The notes below the pieces were generated by a model. It saw only the letters and a program-made list of their open reading frames with translations. It had not been told where the DNA came from and searched no databases. Positions 1 to 10,192 of a stretch of DNA of 64,000 nt are shown here, in pieces (the stretch's first letter is position 1; each line of letters begins with the position of its first letter). Position numbers and translations under genes: made by a program. The stretch lies in NCBI GenBank assembly GCA_008638375.1, contig VIRR01000550.1:304332-368331 (forward strand), read 5' to 3'. The stretch is from Nyssa sinensis. Its lineage: Eukaryota; Streptophyta; Magnoliopsida; Cornales; Nyssaceae.

Positions 1-172
1 GCTTTATTTTCTTATGCTCATTCTTTGACTTTCAATACAGTCTTTCAATTCCCTTACTTAAGCATCGGAGCGGCTACCGCCGGAGCCAATCCGGTGGTCC
101 TTTGATCATCTCTCTGCGTGTTCTACAGGTCACGGAGCCCTCACGTGTTGCGAGTCAAAAAGTGCAGCATCA
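1..172 (+). mobile_element. Truncated LTR end, Tat-like Ty3/gypsy
   Basis: The window opens inside an LTR that ends in GCAGCATCA at 172. The segment from about 64 shares the string CATCGGAGCGGCTAC and the following CCGGAGCC...CCGGTGG blocks with the reverse complement of the LTRs at 15,612-16,226 and 25,396-26,010. The terminal GCAGCATCA is also the same. It is therefore a diverged LTR of the same family, in the opposite orientation, cut by the window edge. Whether it is a solo LTR or part of a whole element cannot be told. Confidence 0.6.
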
Positions 173-1899
173 CTAATTGAGTCATTTTTTAATATTAATG
201 TCACTTTTTACTATGTTTCTTATATATTATATTTATTTTTATAATATAAAATTTAATTATTTTTTTAATAAGAGAGATGTATATAGGATCTTTTTAATAA
301 GAGAGATGTATATAGGATTTTATTTTTATTTTATGAAATTTTTATAGGATCTTTTTTTTTATTAAATTAGATTTTTTTAATAATAGATTTTTAATTTGAT
401 TAAATTATATACATATAATTTGAGACTTTTTGTAAAGTTTTAAATTTTAATTAATCTTAAATTTTTAATTTAATTATAAACACACAAAATTTAGAATATT
501 TTTTTTAAAGTAAAATTTAAAATAATTACTTAGACATTTGAATCATTCTAGGAAGTCTGACACTCTTCATATGGATGAACAGGAAACGTTAACGGCGTTT
601 CTCAAATTTCCTTCATTTTAGCTGAGTTGTATAAAGATAAATAAACCAGACACTTCTTCAGTTGGCACATTTTCATGACTGAGTGCATGACTGATGTATG
701 TGCACTCAATTCAATAAATAATTTCTCATGTGAACTGTGGAGTATAGATTAGACCAATCTAGGCTTAAAAATGTTAGAATAATACAATATTATTATTTTT
801 TATATGTACATATTATTACAAAATTATTATTCTTGTCTAATGGTATATTTAAGTTTCTTACAGGGTGGTGTGCTCGATTAATTTTGGCATAAAAATATGA
901 CACGTGAATGAATTAAAGTTAATAGAAATGAATCTAAGCTAATCTAATTTTAAGAATTTCTAAATAAAACCAAATCTTTAAAGTGGAGGTCAACCTTTTA
1001 CAACAAGAGTTCCAAACTTTTTACCCAACAAAATATTTATTTTTGCCTCACAAGAGTAGAACATACCGGCAAATCTCACCGCAATGAAAAGTTACAAAGT
1101 TGTTACCAACAAATACTCTTTTTAAGAGTTGATTAGTGCAATAAATGCTCACTCACTAAAGATTGATCAAGTATAAGCTCTGAGTATTTAAGATGAGTAA
1201 AACTTTCAGCTCTAGGTTTTGCAATAAATGAGATCTAAAGTCAAAAAATAAGGATATAGAAGTTAAAACATATAAGTTGATAGTAATAAATGTTGTAATG
1301 AACCTCTATTTATAGGTATTTGAAAAATATGTCTATTAGATTCAAAATATAGTCGTTCTCCCTTTTCTCATCCATTCAAAATTTGAATTTTCAATTGTAA
1401 GATCGACAAAATTAGCTGACTAGTTTCACCATTTAATCGACTAGATGAAGATCCATTTGACTGATCAACTCAACTAATTTTTTCAAAAGGTTAAGGTCCA
1501 TTTTTTCAAGAACAATCAATCAACTTTTCATGCCCTGAAATTCAAAGCCATGACGTAAGGGTTATTTGACCCTTAATTGAAGGGTAAAGCACTAGATCAA
1601 CCTAGTCAAGTGTATTAAAAATATAGGCCATTTTTTAAAATATTTCCTTTATTAATTAAATTCGTTTCATTACCATGATTGTACTTGTTAAAGTCCCATA
1701 ATGTGATTAATTCAAATTAACTTTTATCAGGTTGATTTGTATAATAATGGTGTATCATAAATAAACAATATATATAATGTGGTTACACTATTTAGAGTTG
1801 ATTCTATTGTCTATTGATATAAGTGTGTAGATACAATGAAATCAATAAGAGGTACAGACACATTAATTTGTACAAATGAGGTCTAACTTCATCTTCTGC
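173..1899. other. AT-rich intergenic, no gene seen
   Basis: No ORF of note on either strand. The only structure I see is a 29-bp direct duplication (AGAGAGATGTATATAGGAT at 271 and again at 300) near the LTR end, and generally A/T-rich sequence. Confidence 0.5.
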
Positions 1900-2232
1900 C
1901 TGAGATCAATCTCGCAGCTATCATCTACAAGTCCAATACCTGCCATTCTCATGACTAGCAGGGGTGAGCCATAAACTCAATAGGGCTTCCTAAAACATAT
2001 AAGCATACAAAATGCAAAAACTAATGCAGACCCTCTATAAGTAAACCCTAATGTCCAATATGTATTCAAAAGGCATCATATAACAATCCACATGTATAGA
2101 TTCACAAATCAACATATTACGATATAATTCAATGTTGCATAACAGTAGCAAAATGGACAATATAGTATTATTATACATCTAGGTATGCTTATCCCATGGC
2201 AAATGTTATTTCCTGATCAAAGTAATGTCAAC

Positions 2233-2281
<49 letters not shown>

Positions 2282-2644
2282 AACGTGTGAAATCCATAAC
2301 ACAACTATAAGATCAAGAATATAGCATCCAACATGTATAAGTCCATAACAGAATTCACGTAATCAATATGTATATAATCCATCAATATAGTCAATGCAAC
2401 ACACCTATGTTTGATAATAGTAATAGCAAAATAATCACAATAATTAAACTATAAAGACCCCATAATAAACATACGGTAATAATCAATCAATGCATATATT
2501 TTGATTTATTTTCTTTTAATCCCACGTCCTTTTTAATCTTTTCCCTCAACTTTTAAATTTCTTACATGAAATTTATTGAACTATTTTTACTATTATTGCC
2601 ATTATTTTATATTTTATTCGTTATAAAAATTTTCGGCCTTTACA
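1900..2644 (-). mobile_element. Partial 3' LTR of a decayed Ty3/gypsy element (Tekay-like)
   Basis: Read on the minus strand, a terminal TGTAAAGGCCGAAA begins at 2,644, immediately after a purine-rich tract, in the position expected for the start of the 3' LTR of the pol remnant at 2,757-4,271. Phrases near 1,950 resemble the long LTR at 56,998-61,541, suggesting the same broad lineage. The distal LTR end is not clear, so the left limit is approximate. A TA run lies inside it. Confidence 0.45.
2246..2278. repeat. (TA)n microsatellite
   Basis: Uninterrupted AT/TA dinucleotides following an (AAC)n stretch at about 2,230-2,245. Confidence 0.9.
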
Positions 2645-2656
2645 CTCTCCTCCCTT
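2645..2656 (-). promoter_or_regulatory. Polypurine tract of the gypsy remnant
   Basis: The minus strand reads AAGGGAGGAGAG directly before the putative LTR start at 2,644. Polypurine tracts prime plus-strand DNA synthesis and sit immediately upstream of the 3' LTR, so this fixes the element's orientation as minus. Confidence 0.55.
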
Positions 2657-2756
2657 TAGAAAGATTTTGTCTTGAAAATTTAAGGTATACCTTAATTATC
2701 AAACAAATCGAGGTATTTGGTACAAAGCTCTTCCTTACACTCCCAAGTAACCTCTT

Positions 2757-4271
2757 TAAGGCCATGATCTCACTATAAGACTTTAACTAGAGGAATAGTC
2801 TTGCCTCTCAAGACTTGGTCCCTAATGTCCAAAACTCGGATCAGACATTCCTCATAAGACGCATCACCCTCGATGTCCAATTCTGTCCAATTCAATACAT
2901 GCAAAGTATCAAGCTAATATTTGCAAAGCATTGATATGTGAAACATATTATGAACCCCCGATAACCGTAGTGGTAATGCAAGTCGGTAAGTAATCTTTCA
3001 TATTCGTTCACGAGTCTAAAACGACCCAATGTACCTTGGGGCTCACTTTTCTCCTGGCCCGAACCTCGTTAAGCCTTTCTGCAGTGCTATTTTAAGAAAA
3101 AAACATGATCTCCTACCCTAAAGGCTAAAGGTGTGTGCCTCTTGTTCGCATAGCTCTTCTGTCTACTCTATGCCGTAAGCAACTGATGGCGAATGGCCTT
3201 AATCTTCTCGGTAGTCTCTCGAACTAAGTTTGGGCCCAAAACTGTGACATCCTAAACTCCGGTCCAACAAATAGGTGTTCTGCAAGGCCTGCCATACAAT
3301 GTTTTGAATGATACCATCTCGATACTTGCTTGATAACTGTTGTTGTATGAAAACTCAACAAGTGGCAAGTGATCTTCCCAACTGCCCTTGAAATCCATGA
3401 CACAGGCACACAACATGTCCTCCAAGGTCTGAATAATGCGCTCAGAATGGCTGTCAGTCTGTGGGTGAAAAGCAGTACTAAATGACAAGTCGGTACCCAA
3501 GGCTACCTGTAGGCTCTGTAAAAAATGAGCTGTAAACCGTGCATTTCTGTTAGAAACATCTCGGTCACGCAAGTACTCATCTACCGTTTGGACGTAGGAA
3601 GTGCCCTGTACATAAGCCAATGGACTTGGAGGTGGAATGCCGTGAACAACTTCGAAGGGTGTCATCTTGGTGGAGGAGTGAGTGAATGTGTTGTAGCTAC
3701 ACTTGGCCCAGGGAATCCATTCGGGCCATTTTCGCGGCTGATCACCAGCAAAACATCGTAAATATTGCTCCAAAGTTTGATTTACAACTTCAGTTTGGCC
3801 ATCAGATTGGGGGTGGTAACTTGAGCTCGTACACAACTTGGTGCCCTGCAGCTGAAATAATGTTCGCCAAAAGGAGCTGATAAACACCTTGTCCCGATCG
3901 CTAACAATTGATGTCAGAATACCGTGTAGGTGAACCACATTAGTGACAAATGCCATGGCAACAATTATAACAGTAAAAATGTGTTTCAAGGCAATGAAGT
4001 GAGCATATTTCGTCAACCGATCGACGACTAACATTATGGCATTATATCCATTTTAAGATGGTAACCCCTCAATAAAGTCCATAGAGACATCGGTCCACAT
4101 TTGAGTAGGGACTAGCAGCGGCTGAAGCAACCCCACCAACTTCGTACAATCGGTTTTGAACCGTTGACAGACATCACATTGTTGCAAAAATTCCTTCACC
4201 ATTCGGCACATGTTAGACAAAAAAAAACCATCGGTTTTGAACTGGTCCTTCCTCATTTGATTTGGGCTCAA
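2757..4271 (-). pseudogene. Ty3/gypsy pol remnant with chimeric integrase
   Basis: The frame from 4,271 to 3,252 opens with the second half of an integrase zinc module (CDVCQRFK), passes one in-frame TAA at about 4,054, and continues into an integrase core (VDRLTKYAHF, SDRD, then GQTEVVN holding the catalytic Glu). At about 3,554 it changes to a second, different integrase: a mid-core start (SNRNARF, where gypsy cores usually read SDRDARF), FHPQTDSHSERIIQTLEDML, DFKGSWEDHLPLVEFSYNNSY and LYGRPCRTPICW. Below 3,250 the C-terminal tail (YANK, VGDHVF, later a chromodomain-like stretch ending near 2,757) is broken by stops and frameshifts. Upstream RT and gag are absent. Non-functional; the junction is discussed in the findings. 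Confidence 0.8.
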
Positions 4272-4670
4272 GGTTAAGCGGAAATAACAAGAGAGTGATT
4301 ACCATTTAGTAAACAAAACATGTGTTAAGACTTCAGACAAGAAAAGTTGTATAAAGCATAATAAGGCAAAAAAAAAAAAAAAACAAAGTAAAAGTTCCAA
4401 TTTCCCTAATCAACACCCCCCTCCCCAACCCACAAATGAGAAACCTCACATATATTTATGAAAATAATTAAAAATTTTAAATATTTAACAATATCATTTT
4501 CAGAATATGTTATTCCAGTCCAGATTATCTAATAGAATCATGTTATTCATACTTTAATAACAAATTACTAGCAGGATTTCATTTACAATTCTAAGAAAAT
4601 TGCCGAACTTGGTTAAATGCTGGCATAGCACTAAGGGATTTGGCTTTAGGTGTTCGATTATCGTCCCTAC

Positions 4671-4672
<2 letters not shown>

Positions 4673-4702
<30 letters not shown>
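4673..4702. repeat. (GA)n microsatellite
   Basis: About 15 AG units, in what would be intron 2 of the truncated reductase copy. On that gene's strand it reads (CT)n and runs into TTAG, so it could act as a pyrimidine tract before a 3' splice site. Confidence 0.9.
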
Positions 4703-4704
<2 letters not shown>

Positions 4705-4814
4705 AATTCCATAATTTTGCATATTAACAATATGTGTGTGTAAATATGGGTGTAAAACTTTAAAATCGAATGAAAAGAAAAAGGGAAAATTAGGGAAAGT
4801 AAGCACGCACAGAC

Positions 4815-5190
4815 CTTGATGTTACCAGCTTCTTTGATGGCAGCGATAATCTTGACCTGATCTGCTTTCGGCTCGCTTACAGTTGATATCACCACATCCA
4901 CTTGCTCTATTGCCTTCACCAAACTCTCGTGATCGTGCAGATCTCCCTATTCCAAATAACACACGAATTACTATGTGTGTGTCTAATAGAGAAATGGATG
5001 TCCCTACATGGAGCACAGTTACGCCAGAGTTCTTGAAGTTGTCAACGAGTTTTCCCTTAACAGGGTCCGAAACCGTGCTTTTCCTAACCAAAGCAAAGGT
5101 CTGGTGTCCAGACTTGACGCTAGCTTCAACCATGAATTTCCCGAGGTACCCGGTTCCACCAATTATCAGAATCTTGCTTTTCTCAGCCAT
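4815..5190 (-). pseudogene. Isoflavone-reductase/PCBER-like gene, exons 1-2 only
   Basis: Exon 1 runs 5,190-5,008 and starts MAEKSKILIIGGTGYLGKF. GGTGYLG is the GxxGxxG NADPH-binding loop at residues 11-17 and is followed by TFALVRKS, the family's NADPH-specificity region. A donor CAT|GTAGGG, a 61-nt intron and an acceptor ATAG|GGAGAT lead to exon 2 (4,946-4,815: GDLHDHESLVKAIEQVDVV, then DQVKIIAAIKEAGNIK), which ends at a good donor, AAG|GTCTG. These atypical SDR-family enzymes reduce phenylpropanoid-derived substrates with NADPH in the cytosol. Both exons are open, with 61 and 44 codons. No convincing exon 3, 4 or 5 follows. At 4,590-4,670 there is only a weak NRTPKAKS-like stretch that might be a ruined exon 3, and the gypsy remnant begins below 4,290. 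I treat it as a 3'-truncated copy. The exact substrate class cannot be assigned. Confidence 0.8.
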
Positions 5191-6097
5191 GAAAAATTTG
5201 CCGGAAAATAAACAAAACTTTCTGGGAAGAATTAGTTCTGGTTGGAGGAGAAGGACCAGGAGAGGGTAGATTTTTCTCGGAGCACTGATCAGCCAAAAAA
5301 GTTGGATTGGGAATTTTAAAATGCCCACAAAATGAAAAAATTAACTTATCCAAAACTATTGGTGGGCCCGAAAAAAATACTCCTAATAGTGAGATCATGC
5401 ATGAGTTGGATGAATCTGATCTCATATTGTTTGGAAAAATAGAAAAAGAAAAATATATATATTATATATTTTTTTACTATTATATTTTAAGATAAAAGTA
5501 TTTTTTTATTTTATAATTTTAAAATTAAAATTGACAGTGTAATAAATTTATTAAAATATTCTCTTCACTCATTTTATTAGAAGAGTACAAATTAAATAAA
5601 ATAAATGTTAAAAAATTCTACACTCTCCCTCTATCCCGTTTTCTTTACTTCTCTAATTTTAAACTTCTCATATTTTTTTCAAATCTCACGATGCAAACAA
5701 AGTGTTAATGTTAATAACAAAAATCTTTCTCTCCATCAACCAACTGGGGCTGATCTAAAAAAATGTGATGATGTAATTTCAAATACTAATTTTACCCAGC
5801 TTCAACCACATGCTATGCATCTCCTCGAACATCGGGGAAGGAATAACAGATGATGCTCCTGCTTTTTTTGTTGTTGTTGTTTGTTTTGCATTAGGTGTCT
5901 TTGTATAGTTGTTGGCTCTTTGCCTTGCTTCAACTTGGTTTTTCTCTAGTATGTTTTGTTGTTTTCTGTTTGTAGTCTGTTTTATTTTTCAATATTAGTT
6001 TTGGCTTACCAAACAAAAATGGGTAATCGTAAAGTTGGATGATCCTCCCATGTTTTGGACTCCAATATACAACCCAAAGATAGTCACGGATGTTTGG
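5191..6097. other. 5' flank of the truncated reductase copy; no gene seen
   Basis: Contains the presumed former promoter and leader of the exon 1-2 copy. It is AT-rich, with TATA-like runs at 5,452-5,470 and a GTT-rich stretch near 5,870. The short ORFs here look like chance frames. Confidence 0.4.
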
Positions 6098-6508
6098 AAC
6101 TCCAAGATACAACCCTTCATAGAGACTCAAATCACAATCCTTTATCAAGTCACCCCTGCCCCAATGAAACACAACAAAACATTGAAAAGTCGCAATCCTT
6201 TATCAAGTCACCCCTGCCCAATGAAATACAACAAAACATTGAAAAGTATATGTAACAGAACGCAAAGAGAGCACGGGAATTAAGGCAAATAATAAGAAAA
6301 ATCTGACGCTACAGACTCAAATCGAACTCCAAGATACAATCCTGATGTTTGGAACTGAACTCCAAGATACAATCCTGCATACAGGCTCAAATCGAAATCC
6401 TTTATCAAGTCACCCCTGCCCAATGAAACACAACAAAACATTGAAAAATAATGTAACAGAACACCCAGAGAAAACGGGAATACAGTGAATAATAAGAAAA
6501 ATCTGACA
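6098..6508. repeat. Degenerate tandem repeats
   Basis: AATCCTTTATCAAGTCACCC followed by a CCAATGAAA-CACAACAAAACATTGAAAA block occurs at about 6,137, 6,198 and 6,399. A second block (TGTAACAGAAC ... AATAATAAGAAAAATCTGAC) occurs at about 6,250 and 6,452, and CTCCAAGATACAA occurs at 6,098, 6,330 and 6,358. It looks like an unequal duplication of a roughly 200-bp segment with an internal 60-bp repeat. The ORFs over it are by-products. Confidence 0.7.
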
Positions 6509-6767
6509 CTAATTTGCAGAGAATAAAAATAGAGATAACTACGAAACAGTTTTGAGAGGGGAAACTCTTTTTCCAATCCTGCCTTTGCAAAATTAAATTT
6601 ATCCCCAAACTCGTTTAAACCCCATAATAGACAGGGTAGGGACGGGTCTAGTCAGAATTCTCATTTATTTTTAAACTTCTTTTCATTTATTTATTTTATT
6701 AAATTAATTGTAATTAATATATTTTAAATAAAACGATATATGTGTAAATAAGAAATATACATGTTTA

Positions 6768-6879
6768 TAAAGAATTAAAATTACATTATTTTATATTTTG
6801 AACATAAAGAATTAAAATTACATTATTTTATATTTTAAACATAAAGAATTAAAATTACATTATTTTATATTTTAAACAT
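6768..6879. repeat. 37-bp tandem repeat, three copies
   Basis: AAAGAATTAAAATTACATTA plus TTTATATTTT(A/G)AACAT is repeated three times with an exact 37-bp period (AGAATT at 6,771, 6,808 and 6,845). It abuts the MITE-like element that starts at 6,884. Confidence 0.9.
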
Positions 6880-6883
6880 ATAA

Positions 6884-7512
6884 GAGCAGTTCCAACAGGT
6901 TTATCAAATCAGCACTTCAGCAAATTTTGCTGCTCCACATCAGTCAATCATGCTCTAATAGACTTGGTATTCTTCTCTTAAAAATTTGAAGAATTCATTT
7001 TACTCGGTATATTTGCAGAGTGTTGAACCACTCTTCAACTAATAAAAAAATAATTTTTTTTTAGAGACTCCATATAAGCAACAGTGAACGAGATGCTAGA
7101 TATTTGAGAAATGTCTTGAATAAGAAAGTTTAATGAAAATAGAAGAGAAGTGGTTGCATTTATAGATAAAAGTTTGAGGGAATTTAAATTTTAAAATTTA
7201 AATTTCAAATGAAATTGGAGGGAATTTAAATTATACATTTTAAATTTCCAATAAAATTAAAGGGAATTTAAATTTTAAAATTTAACTTTCAAATAAAATT
7301 GGAGGGAATTTAAATTATACATTTTAAAAATTAGAAGAAGTTTAAATAAAATGAAATAAAACTAAATAATGTTAAAAAATAAAAATAATAAAATATTAAA
7401 TTTTGAAGAGTCTCTTGAAGATGCTAGATAAAAACTAACTCTTCAAAGTATCACATAGATTACTAAAGTATATTTTTGAAGAGTAAGTTTGTAAAGTTTA
7501 TTAGAGATGCTC
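6884..7512. mobile_element. MITE-like element (PIF/Harbinger-type ends)
   Basis: The left end GAGCAGTTCCAACAGG and the right end, read inverted, GAGCATCTCTAATAAACTT form imperfect terminal inverted repeats of the type seen in the large Harbinger element at 9,696. The flanks are TAA on the left and TCA on the right, so the target duplication is imperfect. It has no coding capacity. Inside, GGAGGGAATTTAAATTATAC occurs at 7,217 and 7,301 (84-bp period). Probably a non-autonomous derivative. Confidence 0.5.
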
Positions 7513-8041
7513 TCACTCTATCACGTTTATATAAATTTTTAATAGATGACTAAAAAAATTATTATAAATATTAATTATATAATACAAAAAATAAAATCAT
7601 TTTATTTTATATAATCATAATGGAGTGGGACATGATGCCTTCTTTCCGAACCCGCCTCAAACCCTAACGAAATAAAAATATCTTTTTCCAAAACTGTCCT
7701 ATTAGGGACAAAGTTGGCAAATTTTTAAGGAGACGGATTAAATTTCCATCCCTAAATGGAAATACTTAGAATATAAGACTATCTTGGGTTTTCTAAGGAT
7801 AACCCAAGTGGCTCATACAAAAATTAAAGTTTGGTTTGTTTTAAGTGCAGGTAGCCATTATAACACGAATCTGGAAAGTCCCAAAATAATTGAATTGAAA
7901 TATTCAATTCCCACACTTTCAAGCATACTACATGTGGGTGTTCTGTAAACCCATTTAAACAGCATTCAAAAACCCTCAATTTCAAACAACCCCCACTTAT
8001 TAACTAGCCAAATTTTAATTTAGAGCAAACATTTGAATCTC
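7513..8041. other. 3' flank of the split reductase gene; no gene seen
   Basis: AT-rich sequence between the MITE-like element and the TGA stop at 8,042. Holds whatever 3' UTR the split gene had. No other feature is visible. Confidence 0.4.
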
Positions 8042-8587
8042 TCACACAATCGGGTTGATGTATTCTTCGATGGAGGTGTATGTGACATCCGGATAAAGCT
8101 CAGAAGCCTGGACCCCCTCAGAGTTAGTCTCACCCTTCACAAAAACAGAGTGGTAGATTGAAAGTTCCACTTTGGTTTGAAATGGGGCATCTGCAACAGT
8201 GGATAAGAGATCCAAACAAGAAGTAGCCAATGTAAACCACATTGCACCGCGTTAAACAAAATCTAGTTTAGGGAACTTGTCCTAATTAATGGCATGCATT
8301 TCCGAGTTCATTTGGAATATTTTTTATTTTTATTTTTTGGTAAAGCATGTAAAGAAGAGTTTAACACAAGTGTTCTTACTAACCTTGGATGTCCTTAAGA
8401 ATTTGCTCCTCTGGGACATAGATTCTTTCAAGGGTTTTGCCACACTTCTTCTCCCAAAGTGAAACCAGCTCATTGACTGTGTAAATGTTTTTAGGAAGCC
8501 TGAGGTGGAGTATCTTGTTCAATGTTCTTGGGTCATCCACAGCTTTGATGGTGTAGGTGGCAACATCATGTTCAGCATTAAATATAA
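8042..8587 (-). pseudogene. Isoflavone-reductase/PCBER-like, exons 4-5 of the split gene
   Basis: Exon 4 (8,587-8,384) lies between acceptor CTGCAG and donor CAAG|GTTAGT. It encodes IFNAEHDVATYTIKAVDDPR, then LNKILHLRLPKNIYTVNELV, a C-terminal substrate-domain signature of the family. Exon 5 (8,190-8,042) follows acceptor GTTGCAG and ends ASELYPDVTYTSIEEY...V with TGA. Both are open and in phase with each other. Exon 5 lacks roughly five residues of the usual KGD.TNFEI..G loop (here KGETNSEGV). Strand and order show that these belong to the gene whose exon 1 is at 26,284 and exon 2 at 26,022/15,611. Exon 3 was not found between 8,588 and 15,483. The locus as a whole is a pseudogene. Confidence 0.85.
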
Positions 8588-8611
8588 CTGCAGGCCAAAA
8601 CAAGAAATTAA

Positions 8612-9692
8612 TACCCTGTTTGGTTATCAACTCAAAACCAGATTTTCTCAAATCACCACTTGAAAATGCGTTTGTTTAGTCAACAAAATTTGAATTTTAT
8701 CTTAAAAGTTATTTTCAATTTTTCTGCAATACACTGTTCATTTTCACAAACATATCTACCCATATCTTCTACACACACACCCCAAGACCCTTCTTTCCAC
8801 CCTATGTCTTCTACACCCTAGCCATTCATTATGGTCGGAAGAACTGAAATTTGCAGCCATACAGACAGCAGAAAACCAGTGTGGAGCCATGGGTGTGGCG
8901 CTCAAAGTTTCTCTACAACAAGAAGAACCAACAAGACATCCACTCAATCAGTTTTCCCATCTCTGATCCGTTTTTTCTTTGTCTCGCTCTCTCTTCCCTC
9001 CTTCTCTCAACCCAACGACATCTCTTTCTGCCGATTTTTTCTGCAACTTTTCAAACCCTAGCTGTAACAAATCTTCAACTGGATATCAAGGTTTGAACTA
9101 GATCTGCACTCTCATCAGAGCCGATTCGATGTTGTTGAGGTCGATGCCGACGTGATTCCCATTTGGGTCGTTGAATTCTGGGTTTTAACTGGTGTCAAAT
9201 TCCACTGCAAGAAGAGGGGCCACAGTTGGGACGGTGGCGTTGCTGAAGAGACCAAAGTACTGGCTAGAGAGCCCGTCAGGCGGTTCAGTGGTGTTGGAGA
9301 GTACAAAGGCGAGGCCGAAACTAAGGCTTGAAAAGATTTTCGGTAAGACTGAGAAGACGAATGAGGTTGAAAATGAAGAGATGGTAGTCGAATTGGAGTT
9401 GGGTTTCATTGGGATCGGAGATTGGTAAAAAGCTTTAAAGGAATTGAAGAGGAAGTCAATGGCAAAAGAGAAAAGAATGATGGCTAAGTGGAGGACGAAG
9501 AGGAAAAGGCAGAACCCAGATTTGCTTTTGCGCGTTCGCTTCACCTTTGTTACAGTATTGTTATTGTTGCCGCTACTACTGGAAGTGTTTTTCTGACTCT
9601 GCTGTGAGGTTTTTGCCATTAAACTTCAATAAGAGGAAAGCAAAGTAGTACAAGTTTAAGTACAAGAGAGATTGAGATGGAGAGAAAAATGT
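8612..9692. mobile_element. Possible Pack-type element carrying gene fragments
   Basis: This intronic stretch begins CTGTTTGGTTATCAACTC, a common plant TIR-element terminus. A partly similar inverted sequence (GTGTTTGGATGTGATAATC on the minus strand) lies at about 14,222. Between them, after removing the nested Harbinger element, are about 1.2 kb that do not look like reductase intron: a chimeric ORF (9,101-9,619) and GC-richer exon-like sequence at 8,820-9,060. I find no matching target duplication, so the limits and even the element's existence are inference. Confidence 0.35.
9101..9619 (-). pseudogene. Chimeric ORF: AP2/WRI4-like N-terminus joined to L-type lectin fragment
   Basis: The minus-strand frame starts MAKTSQQSQKN...NTVTKVKRTRKS, which resembles the N-terminal tail of AP2-type factors of the ADAP/WRI4 group just before their AP2 domain. 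It then runs into a hydrophobic segment (FCLFLFVLHLAIILFSFAI, about residues 36-54), then into a legume-type lectin segment: ISSFSTSFVFSVLP, FGLAFVLSNTT, SSQYFGLFSNAT, PLLAVEFDTS, then an in-frame TAA at about 9,187, then NPEFNDPNGNHVGIDLNNIE (metal/sugar-binding region). No kinase or AP2 domain is present. The lectin match is strong. The AP2 match rests on a low-complexity N-terminus and is weaker. Best read as exon fragments joined by a transposable element, not a working gene. Confidence 0.65.
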
Positions 9693-10192
9693 TAAGAGCA
9701 ACTCCTAAGGGAGTTTGCATTTTGGGGTGCCAAATGACCCATTTTTAACCTTGAACAGTGTTTTGCCACTCTTGAATTATAAATCAACTCCAATGGTAGG
9801 TGCTAAAATGGGGTGTCATTTTAATATTTTTTATTAAAAAATATAATTAAACTTAATGGTTATATTTGAACGAGTATAGTTTTCATAACGATCCTAATTT
9901 AATGAATATATTTTTATAGTCAAAATTTAAAATTTAAAATTTAAAATTTAAAATTTTGAATTTAAATTTAAAATTTCAAATTTTGTCCGCCGAAATTCAA
10001 ATTTCAAAATTCAACCGTTGAAATTCAAATTTGAAAATTTAACCGCCAAAATAAAAATTCAAAAAAGTAAAATTCCTCAATAAATATGATCATTTTTCTC
10101 ATGTTTTCATCCATCTATATTACATTCTATAAATTCAATATCTCCTTGCTCTTTGACTATTTATCCTTTCATATTTTCATTCATCAATCTAT

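Noticed and set aside
4590..4670. Possible exon 3 of the truncated reductase copy (NRTPKAKS-like)
   Set aside because: Only a few residues resemble the family's DRxxAVEPAKS segment and the frame is broken; kept as a remark, not called.
9192..9428. Plus-strand 78-codon ORF
   Set aside because: Antisense shadow of the lectin-like fragment, which has recognisable family motifs on the minus strand.
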